A stretch of 64,000 nt of DNA from Pseudomonadales bacterium (lineage in GTDB: Bacteria; Pseudomonadota; Gammaproteobacteria; Pseudomonadales; Halieaceae), in the NCBI GenBank assembly GCA_024234735.1, contig JACKNV010000001.1, forward strand, positions 186,001 through 250,000, read 5' to 3'. The position numbers and the translations under genes are program-made. Position 1 is the first letter of the stretch. Each line of letters starts with the position of its first letter. Below are positions 34,447 through 42,558 of this stretch, one piece after another. Under the pieces are notes generated by a model. That model was not told the origin of the DNA. It saw only the letters and a program-made list of their open reading frames with translations, and ran no database searches.

Positions 34447-37400
34447 GCTATATCGAGAGGGCCATCAGCCGTTCGCGCAGTACTCTCTCGCTACTGGCGG
34501 TCGTCGTGGTCGCCGGCCTGCTGGCCCGCGCCGCGCTGCCCATCGCCAACGACCCCCATGTCGAAGTGCCGTATTTCTATATCGGCATCGTCCACGAGGG
34601 TATCTCGCCGGAGGATGCCGAGCGGCTGCTGGTGCAGCCCATGGAGATCGAGCTGCGCAAGCTCGAGGGCCTGGTTGAACTCAGCAGTACCGCCTCCGAG
34701 GGCGTGGCGACGATCTTCGTGGAGATCGATGTGGCAGTGGATGTGGACACCGCCCTGAGTGACGTGCGCGAGGCGGTAGATCGCGCCCGGGCGGAGCTGC
34801 CCGGCAGCGCGGAAGAGCCCATCGTGGAGGAAATCTCGATCGATGACTTCCCCATCGTCCAGATCAACCTGGTCGGGGAGCAGGCCAGCGAACGCAGCGT
34901 CTACCAGACCGCCCTGCATCTGCGCGACGATATCGAGGCCATCCCCTCGGTACTGGGCGCGGACCTGCAGGGCCAGCGCGAGGAACTGCTGGAGGTCACC
35001 ATCGACCCGGACGCCCTCAATGCCTACCGGATATCCAGCGAAGAACTGATTGCCACCCTGGAGCGCAACAATCGCCTGATCCCCGCGGGCAGCATCGATA
35101 CCGGCAACGGCAGGTTCTCGGTCAAGGTTCCGGGGGTGGTGGAGGAGGCTGGCGACGTACTGGAGCTGCCGATCCGCAGCTCCGGCGACAAGATCGTCAC
35201 CCTGGCGGACGTGGCGACCGTGCGGCGGACTTTCAAGGACCGCACCAGCTTCGCCCGCTACAACGGTCGCGATGCCATTACCATCAATGTCACCAAGCGC
35301 GCCGAAGCCAATATCATCGACACGGTGGCGCAGGTGCTTGCCCTGGTGGACGCCGCGCGGCCCGGCATACCGGCCGGGATCGAGGTAATAGCCTCCCAGA
35401 ACCAGGCCGAGTTCGCCGAGTTGCAGGTGCGGGAACTGGAGGGCAACATCCTGACCGCACTGGCGCTGGTGATGATACTGGTGGTGGCCGCCATGGGTTT
35501 TCGCAGCGGCCTCATCGTGGGGCTCGGCATTCCGGTGTCCCTGTTGTTCGCGGTGATAATCATCTACCTGCTGGGCTATACCTTCAACTTCATGGTCATG
35601 TTCGGCATGCTGCTGGGGCTGGGTATGCTGATCGACGGCGCTATCGTGGTCACCGAGTACGCCGACCGCATGATGGGCGACGGTATGGATCACCGGGCTG
35701 CCTACGCGGAGGCGGCCAAACGCATGTTCTGGCCGGTGACGGCGTCGACCGCGACCACGCTCGCCGCGTTCCTGCCGCTGATTTTCTGGCCGGGAGTGGC
35801 CGGCCAGTTCATGAGTTACCTGCCGGTCACGGTGTTCACGGTGCTGTGCGGCTCGCTGTGCTACGCGCTGTTTTTCGGCCCGGTACTGGGCACGTTGTTC
35901 GGCCGGCCCACAGCGCACAATCGCAAGACGGCCGAGGCCATGCACGTGCTGGAGTCCGGCGACCCCACCCGGTTGCAGACCGCAACCGGTCGCTATGCGC
36001 GATTCCTGACGGGCGTGTCCCGCCGGCCGCTGCTTACTCTGGGCATCATCTTCGCGCTGCTGATCGGTATCTTCTGGGCGTACGGGCGGTTCGGCTCGGG
36101 CAACATTTTCTTCTCCGACGCGGATGCGCAGTTCGTGCAGGTGTCGGTGCTGGGCCGGGGGAATTTTTCCGCAACCGAGGTGAACCGGCTGGTCAAGGAG
36201 GTCGAACACGAGATTCTGCAGGTTCCCGGCATTCGCTTCGTCAACACCCACACCCTGCTGCCGGGCCGTCCCGGCATCGTGGGCGGAACCCGCGCCAGCT
36301 CGGACCGCATCGGCTCCATCTTCCTGGAGTTGTACCCGGAGTCGGAACGGCGCATGAGAGGCAGCGAGATCATCCGCGAAATACGCCAGCGCACTGCGTA
36401 CCTGGCGGGGATACGTATCGAGGCCCAGCCAGAGGAGATGGGGCCGCCGGTGGGCAAGCCCATCCAGATAGAGCTGGCATCGCGCCAGCGGGCGCTGCTG
36501 GAGCCGGCCATGGCGCGTATCCGCGCCTACCTCGATTCGCAGCCGGAATTGCTGGATATCGACGACACGGCGGCGCTCCCGTCCATCGAGTGGCGCCTGG
36601 AGGTCGACCGGGCCCAGGCCGCCATCTACGGCGCCGACGTCTCCGCCGCGGGTATCGCGGTACAGCTGGTGACCAACGGGGTGAAAGTGGGTGAGTACCG
36701 CCCGGATGCGGCCGAGGATGCGGTGGACATACGGGTGCGCTACCCCGAGAGCGAGCGCGGTATCAGGGCCATGGACGAACTGCGGATCAGCACCGCCCAG
36801 GGGATGGTACCGCTGAGCAATTTCGTCCGCCTGCAGCCTGCCCCCGGCGTGGACAGCCTGCTCCGCGGCGACGGCTTGCCGGTGGAAACGATCCGCGCCG
36901 ACGTGGTGGACGGCGTGCTGGCCGACACCATGGTGCAGCGCATCGACGAATGGCTGCAGGGGCAGGACTTCGATCCCGCCCTGAGAATACGCTTTCGCGG
37001 CGCCAACGAGGAGCAGGCCGAATCGATGGCCTTCGTGCAGGTGGCGTTCCTGTTGTCCCTGGCGCTGATGTTCATCCTGCTGGTCACCCAGTTCAACAGC
37101 TTTTACCAGAGCTTCCTGATCCTGCTGGCGGTGGTCATGTCAACCGCCGGCGTGCTGCTCGGGCTGCTGGTGTTGGGCAAGCCCTTCAGTTCGATCCTCA
37201 CCGGCGTCGGGGTGGTGGCGTTGGCGGGGATCGTGGTCAACAACAACATCGTGCTGATCGACACTTTCAATCACCTGCGCCAGGCGCAGCCGGAACTGGA
37301 TATCCCCACCACCGTGGTCAGGGCCACCGCCCAGCGCCTGCGCCCGGTGATGCTGACCACGGTGACTACGGTGTTCGGCTTGCTGCCCCTGGCCTGCGGC

Positions 37401-37649
37401 TTTTCCATCGACCTGCTCAACCGCAGCATCAGCTTCGACGGCGAGATGGCGGTGATGTGGCAGCCGCTGTCCCAGGCCATCGTCTTCGGCCTCAGCTTCG
37501 CCACCGTGCTGACCCTGATCGGCACCCCCGCCATGCTGGCATCCCCGGCGGCGGTCCGCCAGTTGCTGTCCCGCCTGCGCCGGCGCCTGTCGCCCCCGGC
37601 GCGGCAGGGGCCGCGAAGCCAGACGCTGTCGAGGCCCGAGGCCCGGTAG
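34443..37649 (+). CDS. RND family efflux transporter, inner-membrane pump
   Basis: 1068 residues, full-length RND (AcrB/MexB superfamily) proton-driven exporter starting at GTG. One N-terminal helix, a large periplasmic loop (EDAERLLVQPMEIELRKLEG), helices 2-6 with GLGMLIDGAIVVTEYADRMM (the motif carrying the proton-relay acidic residue, here a single Asp), a second periplasmic loop and helices 8-12 with GVVALAGIVVNNNIVLIDTF. The single Asp and the absence of the drug-pump DD pair resemble the broad HAE-2/3-like or uncharacterised RND pumps, so the cargo is unknown. Confidence 0.92.
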   Translation: MSYIERAISRSRSTLSLLAVVVVAGLLARAALPIANDPHVEVPYFYIGIVHEGISPEDAERLLVQPMEIELRKLEGLVELSSTASEGVATIFVEIDVAVDVDTALSDVREAVDRARAELPGSAEEPIVEEISIDDFPIVQINLVGEQASERSVYQTALHLRDDIEAIPSVLGADLQGQREELLEVTIDPDALNAYRISSEELIATLERNNRLIPAGSIDTGNGRFSVKVPGVVEEAGDVLELPIRSSGDKIVTLADVATVRRTFKDRTSFARYNGRDAITINVTKRAEANIIDTVAQVLALVDAARPGIPAGIEVIASQNQAEFAELQVRELEGNILTALALVMILVVAAMGFRSGLIVGLGIPVSLLFAVIIIYLLGYTFNFMVMFGMLLGLGMLIDGAIVVTEYADRMMGDGMDHRAAYAEAAKRMFWPVTASTATTLAAFLPLIFWPGVAGQFMSYLPVTVFTVLCGSLCYALFFGPVLGTLFGRPTAHNRKTAEAMHVLESGDPTRLQTATGRYARFLTGVSRRPLLTLGIIFALLIGIFWAYGRFGSGNIFFSDADAQFVQVSVLGRGNFSATEVNRLVKEVEHEILQVPGIRFVNTHTLLPGRPGIVGGTRASSDRIGSIFLELYPESERRMRGSEIIREIRQRTAYLAGIRIEAQPEEMGPPVGKPIQIELASRQRALLEPAMARIRAYLDSQPELLDIDDTAALPSIEWRLEVDRAQAAIYGADVSAAGIAVQLVTNGVKVGEYRPDAAEDAVDIRVRYPESERGIRAMDELRISTAQGMVPLSNFVRLQPAPGVDSLLRGDGLPVETIRADVVDGVLADTMVQRIDEWLQGQDFDPALRIRFRGANEEQAESMAFVQVAFLLSLALMFILLVTQFNSFYQSFLILLAVVMSTAGVLLGLLVLGKPFSSILTGVGVVALAGIVVNNNIVLIDTFNHLRQAQPELDIPTTVVRATAQRLRPVMLTTVTTVFGLLPLACGFSIDLLNRSISFDGEMAVMWQPLSQAIVFGLSFATVLTLIGTPAMLASPAAVRQLLSRLRRRLSPPARQGPRSQTLSRPEAR

Positions 37650-37713
37650 ATCCGGCGGGGAGTCGTCGCCAGGTTACGGCGAACGGAACGGGTGTTCGCG
37701 ATCAGCGCCGGGT

Positions 37714-38025
37714 TTATGCCGCGAGCGCGCCCACAATCCAGAACGTGGCCATCGCCAGGACAATGGTCAACAGGTTATTGCGGCTGCGCCATGCCACCAG
37801 GGCGGTGACGGCCAGGGCCGCGACCTCCGGCAAACCGGGCATCAAGTTGCCCTCGGGCGATATCAGCATGGTTACCACCAGCGCCGCCATGACGGAGGGA
37901 CCGATATACTCCATGGCGGTGCGCAGATAGGGTGGAATACGGCGCCGCGCCAGGGCGATGATGAACACCGCGCGGCTGAAGTAGGTGCCCAGGCCGGTGG
38001 CGAGGATCGCCAGCAGGGCCGTCAT
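37714..38025 (-). CDS. azlD: AzlD family branched-chain amino acid exporter small subunit
   Basis: 103 residues from the ATG at 38025, which overlaps the azlC stop (ATGA); the open frame continues upstream but is antisense-like there. Three or four hydrophobic helices; the start MTALLAILATGLGTYFSRAV and RRIPPYLRTAMEYIGPSVMA are typical of AzlD. It pairs with AzlC to export valine, leucine, isoleucine or analogues. Confidence 0.88.
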   Translation of the reverse strand: MTALLAILATGLGTYFSRAVFIIALARRRIPPYLRTAMEYIGPSVMAALVVTMLISPEGNLMPGLPEVAALAVTALVAWRSRNNLLTIVLAMATFWIVGALAA

Positions 38026-38699
38026 CGCCGGCGCTCCAGCAGCAGTCCCGTCAGCACACCGGCCAGGGCGCCCAGCAGCAGGCCGGAGCGGTGGGGCAGG
38101 GAAGCCGCGAGCCATGTCACCAGCGCCGCCACCGCCGCCGCCACTGCCTTGGGCCAGCGGTCTATACCGATTACCAGCAGCCCCAGGAACATGACCGGCA
38201 CAGCGAATCCAAGCCCCCAGTGTTGGGGAAGCAGGGGGCCGGCGACCAGCGCCACCGCCGTGAACAGCAGCCACAGCAACCAGAACGTCAACCCGACGCC
38301 GAGATAGTAGGCGCGGAAGCGCTGCGGCTCGTCGTTGATACGCAGCATGGTCAGCGCGAACACCTGATCGATGAGGAAATAGGAGCCGGCCCAGCGGAAC
38401 CAGGCCGGTTGCTGCTGGAAGGTCGGTGCCATGGCGGCGGAATACATCAGGTGTCGCGCATTGACGATCAGCGCCGCGGTGACCGCGGCGCCGGGCGCCG
38501 CACCGTCGCCAAGCAGGGTCAGCAGGGTTAGCTGGGACGCACCGCCGTAAATGAGGGCGGAACTGCTCCAGCCCAGCGCGGGGAGTATTCCCGACTCGAG
38601 AATGGCGATGCCCAGCACCAGCGCAAAGGGTACGGCGGGCAGAAACACGGGCAGGGCGTCAGTGACACCCTGGCGGATGATCCGGCGGGTATCGTTCAT
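38022..38699 (-). CDS. azlC: AzlC family branched-chain amino acid exporter large subunit
   Basis: 225 residues. GVTDALPVFLPAVPFALVLG, IYGGASQLTLLTLLGDGAAP and VNARHLMYSAAMAP are classic AzlC/YgaZ motifs. An integral membrane protein that works with AzlD in amino-acid efflux. A GGGGGC box precedes the ATG. The pair is convergent with the RND operon and follows the yciK region with a 66-bp gap. Confidence 0.9.
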   Translation of the reverse strand: MNDTRRIIRQGVTDALPVFLPAVPFALVLGIAILESGILPALGWSSSALIYGGASQLTLLTLLGDGAAPGAAVTAALIVNARHLMYSAAMAPTFQQQPAWFRWAGSYFLIDQVFALTMLRINDEPQRFRAYYLGVGLTFWLLWLLFTAVALVAGPLLPQHWGLGFAVPVMFLGLLVIGIDRWPKAVAAAVAALVTWLAASLPHRSGLLLGALAGVLTGLLLERRR

Positions 38700-38765
38700 C
38701 GCCGCCCCCTGGTGGTGGACGCCGCGGGTGGGGCAGTCGGCCGCGGCGCCTGAGCGGCGAACGCC

Positions 38766-39524
38766 CTAGCGGGCATTGAATGCCTGGCCGGTAATACCCC
38801 GGCTGGCGTCGCTCATCAGGTACAGGTAGGCGGCCATGATATCCGCCGGGGCGGGGTTGTCCGTCGGTTTCTCGCCCGGATAGGCGCTGCGCCGCATGGC
38901 AGTATTGGTAGCGCCGGGATTGAGGCTGTTGACCCGCACGCTGGAGGTGTTTTCCAGTTCGTCGGCGAGCACCTGCATCAGGCCCTCGGTGGCGAATTTG
39001 GACACCGCGTAGGCGCCCCAGTAGGCCCTGCCCTTGCGCCCCACGCCGGAGGAGGTGAACACGATCGAGGCGGCGGGCGCCGCCTGCAGCAGCGGCAACA
39101 GGTGGCGGGTGAGCAGGAACTGGGCATTCACGTTTACCTGCATGACTTCCTGCCACGCCAGGTAGCCGGCGCTCTCGATCGGGCGGCGCTCGCCGAGGAT
39201 ACTGGCGTTGTGCAGCAGGCCGTCCAGATGGGGAAACTCCCCCGCCAGGCCCTGCGCCAGGGTGAGCACGTTGTCCTCCTGGGCGCTGGCCAGGTCCAGC
39301 GCCACCAGTGCCGGGCGCGGCCCGCCGGCCGCCTCTATCTCGTCGTAGACCTGTTCCAGCTTGCTCTCCGTGCGCCCCAGCAGGATGACCGTCGCCCCGT
39401 GGGCGGCGTAGGCGAGGGCGGCGGCGCGGCCTATGCCGTCACCGGCCCCGGTGACCAGGATGGTCTTGTCCTGCAGCAGGTGGGTATCCGGGCGGAAATC
39501 GGCGGGAGCGGTGGGGTATGCCAT
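38766..39524 (-). CDS. yciK: YciK-family SDR oxidoreductase
   Basis: 252 residues: TGAGDGIG cofactor motif, LLHNASILGERRPIE (NAS in place of NAG), catalytic Ser in FTSSGVGRKGRAYWGAYAVSKFA with Tyr-x-x-x-Lys. The N-terminal extension and these segments identify the YciK subgroup, whose substrate is unknown. It follows mupP with a 24-bp gap; Pseudomonas has the same ubiG-mupP-yciK order. Confidence 0.9.
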   Translation of the reverse strand: MAYPTAPADFRPDTHLLQDKTILVTGAGDGIGRAAALAYAAHGATVILLGRTESKLEQVYDEIEAAGGPRPALVALDLASAQEDNVLTLAQGLAGEFPHLDGLLHNASILGERRPIESAGYLAWQEVMQVNVNAQFLLTRHLLPLLQAAPAASIVFTSSGVGRKGRAYWGAYAVSKFATEGLMQVLADELENTSSVRVNSLNPGATNTAMRRSAYPGEKPTDNPAPADIMAAYLYLMSDASRGITGQAFNAR

Positions 39525-39548
39525 ATCTGTCTCTGTCGTCCTGTGAAG

Positions 39549-40223
39549 TCAGTTGCCGAGGATGAGCCCGGCCAGTTCGCGGCTGTGGTTGGCGTGGGCA
39601 TCGGCTCCCCAGCTGTTGGGGTCGTCTCCGGGCTCGATGTAGCCGTAGGCGGCGGCGATGGTATACATGCCGGCGCGCCTGCCGGCCTCGATATCGCGCA
39701 GGTGATCACCCACGTAAATGGCCTCGGCCGGGCTGCAGCCCAGTTCGCTGCAGTTGCGCAACAGGGATTCCGGGTGGGGTTTGCGCCGGGTGACATCGTC
39801 CGGGCAGACCACGCTGCCGGCAGGCGGCTGCATCGCCAGGCGCTGCAGCAGGGGCGCGGTGAAGGCGCGCGGCTTGTTGGTGGCGATGCCCCAGGCGATG
39901 CCGCGGCGCCCCAGCTCCGCCAGCAGTTCGGCAATGCCCGGGTAGGGTTTTGCCGTCGTCCCCAGCACTTCGCTGTACAGTTCCAGCAGGCGCAGCCGCT
40001 GCGGTTCGTGCTGTGGTGACGCCTCGGGCAGGTCCAGGCCCAGGGTAACCAGGGCCCTCGCGCCGTTGGATACCGAGGCGCGAATGCGCTGCGGGTCCAT
40101 CCGCGGGCGGCCGTGCTCGGCGCGCAGCGCCTGCACCACCACCACGAATTCCTCCGCGGTATCGACGAGGGTGCCATCCAGGTCGAAAATCACCGCCCGC
40201 AGGCCCTGGGGAGGTCGTCTCAT
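39549..40223 (-). CDS. mupP: MupP / phosphoglycolate-phosphatase-like HAD hydrolase
   Basis: 224 residues from the ATG at 40223, which overlaps the ubiG stop (ATGA); the frame stays open far upstream inside ubiG but is non-coding there. HAD motifs: VIFDLDGTLVDTAEEF (nucleophile Asp), GIATNKPR, KPHPES and YVGDHLRDIEAGRRAGM. By position next to ubiG this corresponds to MupP, the N-acetylmuramate 6-phosphate phosphatase of the peptidoglycan recycling shunt in Pseudomonas. Phosphoglycolate phosphatase is the alternative. Confidence 0.82.
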   Translation of the reverse strand: MRRPPQGLRAVIFDLDGTLVDTAEEFVVVVQALRAEHGRPRMDPQRIRASVSNGARALVTLGLDLPEASPQHEPQRLRLLELYSEVLGTTAKPYPGIAELLAELGRRGIAWGIATNKPRAFTAPLLQRLAMQPPAGSVVCPDDVTRRKPHPESLLRNCSELGCSPAEAIYVGDHLRDIEAGRRAGMYTIAAAYGYIEPGDDPNSWGADAHANHSRELAGLILGN

Positions 40224-40930
40224 ACAGGTTTTACCGCCCGCACCATGTAGTTCACGCTCACGTCCCGGGGCTGCAGGCGGTAGATCCTGGTGAGCGGGTT
40301 GTAGGTGAGGCCGGTCATGCCCTCCAGCGTCAGCCCGGCGTCGCGAATCCACGCCGCCAGTTCCGAGGGTTTGATGAATTTGGCGTAGTCGTGGGTGCCG
40401 GCGGGCAGCAGGCGCAGGATGTGTTCGGCGCCGACGATGGCAAACACGAAGGCCTTGGGGTTGCGGTTGATGGTGGAGAAATACAGGCTGCCGCCAGGGC
40501 GTGCCAGTTGGGCGCAGGCGGCGATCACCGAACCGGGGTCGGGCACGTGCTCCAGCATCTCCAGGCAGCAGACGATGTCGAAGGCGCCGGCCTCGCGCTG
40601 TGCCAGCTCCTCCACGGTGCACTGCCGGTAGTCCACGTCTACTCCGGATTCGCTCTGGTGCAGCCGCGCTACCGATAGCGGTGCTTCCCCCATGTCTATG
40701 CCGGTGACGGTGGCCCCGCGCTGGGCCATGGCCTCGGCCAGTATGCCCCCGCCGCAGCCCACGTCCACCAGGCGCCTGCCGGACACCGGCGAGTGCTCGT
40801 CGATGTAGTTGGCGCGCAGCGGGTTGATCTCGTGCAGCGGCCGGAAATCGCCATCCCGATCCCACCAGCGCGAGGCGAGGGCCTCGAATTTGGCGATCTC
40901 CTGCGGGTCAACGTTCAGTTTGTCGTTCAT
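40220..40930 (-). CDS. ubiG: Ubiquinone biosynthesis O-methyltransferase UbiG
   Basis: 236 residues from the ATG at 40930, giving MNDKLNVDPQEIAKFEALAS, the family start; it overlaps the mtaD stop (ATGA). S-adenosylmethionine motif VDVGCGGG at 55-62, FEALASRWWD near the start, and NPLTRIYRLQPRDVSVNYMV at the end are diagnostic. It performs both O-methylations in ubiquinone synthesis. Expressed with mtaD and mupP. Confidence 0.95.
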   Translation of the reverse strand: MNDKLNVDPQEIAKFEALASRWWDRDGDFRPLHEINPLRANYIDEHSPVSGRRLVDVGCGGGILAEAMAQRGATVTGIDMGEAPLSVARLHQSESGVDVDYRQCTVEELAQREAGAFDIVCCLEMLEHVPDPGSVIAACAQLARPGGSLYFSTINRNPKAFVFAIVGAEHILRLLPAGTHDYAKFIKPSELAAWIRDAGLTLEGMTGLTYNPLTRIYRLQPRDVSVNYMVRAVKPV

Positions 40931-42267
40931 CTTTTTCCCGTTTGTGTGATGCGCTGCTGCCACGCCCGGCTGCGGCTGGCCAGGGCGGGCAGGTCGATAT
41001 GGGTGAGTGCCCTGTCCACCAGCAGCGGTGCGCCGCCGACCCAGCTGTGGGTCACCTGGCTGCCGTTGCAGGCGTAGACCAGTTGCGACAGGGGGTGGTA
41101 CAGCGGCTGGGTTTCCGGCTGTGCGAGGTCCACGGCGATCAGGTCGGCGAGCTTGCCCGGCTCCAGGCTGCCGATGCGGTCTTCCAGCCCCAGCGCCCGG
41201 GCGCCGTTGAGGGTGGCCATTTCCAGGGCGGTGGTCGCGGGCAGGGCACTGGCGTCGCCGTCACGCAGCTTGGCCAGCAGTGCCGCGCTCTGCATATCGC
41301 CGAACAGGTTGAGATCGTTGTTGCTGGCGGCGCTATCACTGCCCAGGGCCACATTCACACCTCTCTCCAGCAGGCTCACCACCGGGCAACTGCCGGAGGC
41401 GAGTTTCATGTTCGACTGCGGGCAGTGGATCACGTGGGCGCCGGTCGCCGCCAGCAGGGCCATGTCCTGGTCGCACAGCTCGGTCATGTGCACGCACTGG
41501 GTGCGCGGCCCCAGCAGACCCAGCCGGTGCAGGGTGTCCACCGGGCGCTCGCCGTTTTGCTCCACCGCCAGCAGCACCTCGCCGCGGGTCTCGTGCAGGT
41601 GTATCTGGATGGCCAGGTCCAGCTCCGCGGCGAAGGTGGCCACTTTTTGCAGGCTGGCCTCGCTCACCGTATAGATGGCATGCGGGCCGATGCCGATGTT
41701 GACCAGTTCGCTGTGCTTGAAATCGTCGCGCAGGGACAGGCCCTTGCTGATGTACTCGTCCGCGCTGCGCGCCCAGGCCGTGGGGGCGTCGAGTACCGGA
41801 AAGGTTATCTGGCAGCGCATACCCAGGCGCTGGCAGGCCGCGGCGCAGGCGTCCGGGAAGAAATACATGTCGCTGAAGGTGGTGGTGCCGCTGCGGATCA
41901 TCTCGGCGATCGCCAGCTCCACGCCGTCGCGCACAAAATCCGCGCTCACATGGGCGGCCTCGGCAGGCCAGATGTGCTGTTCCAGCCAGGGCATCAACGG
42001 CTGGTCGTCGGCGTAGCCGCGCAGCAGGCTCATGGCGGCGTGCCCGTGGCTGTTGACCAGGCCCGGCAAGACCACGTGGTGGGGCAGTTCCAGTACCTGC
42101 CTGGCCTCTATGGCTTGCGCCTCGGCGCGCGGCAGCAGGGCGCTGATACGCTCCCCGCTTATGGCGATGCTGTGGTTGTCGAGGGTCACCCCCCGCGGCA
42201 CAACCGGCACGATCCAGCCCGGATGTATCAGGGTGTCGACAGTCTGTGGGATCGGCTTCGTGGCCAT
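40927..42267 (-). CDS. mtaD: 5-methylthioadenosine/S-adenosylhomocysteine deaminase (TRZ/ATZ family)
   Basis: 446 residues of the amidohydrolase superfamily. Metal ligands: His-x-His in NSHGHAAMSLLRGY, HLHETRGE, and SDSAASNNDLN with the catalytic Asp. It deaminates methylthioadenosine or adenosylhomocysteine, products of polyamine, autoinducer and methylation metabolism. First gene of the leftward mtaD-ubiG-mupP run, divergent from gyrA as in Pseudomonas. The coupling with ubiG, a SAM-dependent methyltransferase, is functionally reasonable. Confidence 0.9.
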   Translation of the reverse strand: MATKPIPQTVDTLIHPGWIVPVVPRGVTLDNHSIAISGERISALLPRAEAQAIEARQVLELPHHVVLPGLVNSHGHAAMSLLRGYADDQPLMPWLEQHIWPAEAAHVSADFVRDGVELAIAEMIRSGTTTFSDMYFFPDACAAACQRLGMRCQITFPVLDAPTAWARSADEYISKGLSLRDDFKHSELVNIGIGPHAIYTVSEASLQKVATFAAELDLAIQIHLHETRGEVLLAVEQNGERPVDTLHRLGLLGPRTQCVHMTELCDQDMALLAATGAHVIHCPQSNMKLASGSCPVVSLLERGVNVALGSDSAASNNDLNLFGDMQSAALLAKLRDGDASALPATTALEMATLNGARALGLEDRIGSLEPGKLADLIAVDLAQPETQPLYHPLSQLVYACNGSQVTHSWVGGAPLLVDRALTHIDLPALASRSRAWQQRITQTGKR

Positions 42268-42558
42268 GCCTGTCCTGTGCGCGGCAGCCCCTCCCTGTGG
42301 TTAAAAAAACACCAGCTGGCGAGGCTTGCCCGGGGTTCGATGCGTTCGCGGGGCAGTATAACCGCAAAAGCGCCGAAGCTGTCCCCACCCCTGCCCATAA
42401 CGGCAAAGATATGGCGACGCCGCTCGCGATTCCGTATAATCGGCGGTTTGTGTTCGGGGCGAGCAAAAGGGCGGCACAGGCCTTGCGCAGCGGTATTTGC
42501 GGGGCAGGGTGCGCTTTCATAACAAGCCTCCCGCTGGTAGTGAAGGAAACCGTGGTTC
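42268..42558. promoter_or_regulatory. Divergent promoter region between mtaD and gyrA
   Basis: On the + strand TATAAT at 42435-42440 (context TTCCGTATAAT) is the likely gyrA -10, leaving a leader of more than 100 nt; the -35 at 17 bp (TGGCGA) is poor. On the minus strand TATACT at 42360-42355 is a good -10 for mtaD, with GGGACA 19 bp away as a possible -35. No gene is seen in the 291 bp. Confidence 0.4.

Noticed and set aside
40224..40865. Upstream extension of the mupP reading frame
   Set aside because: It lies inside ubiG in another frame; the HAD motif starts right after the ATG at 40223.
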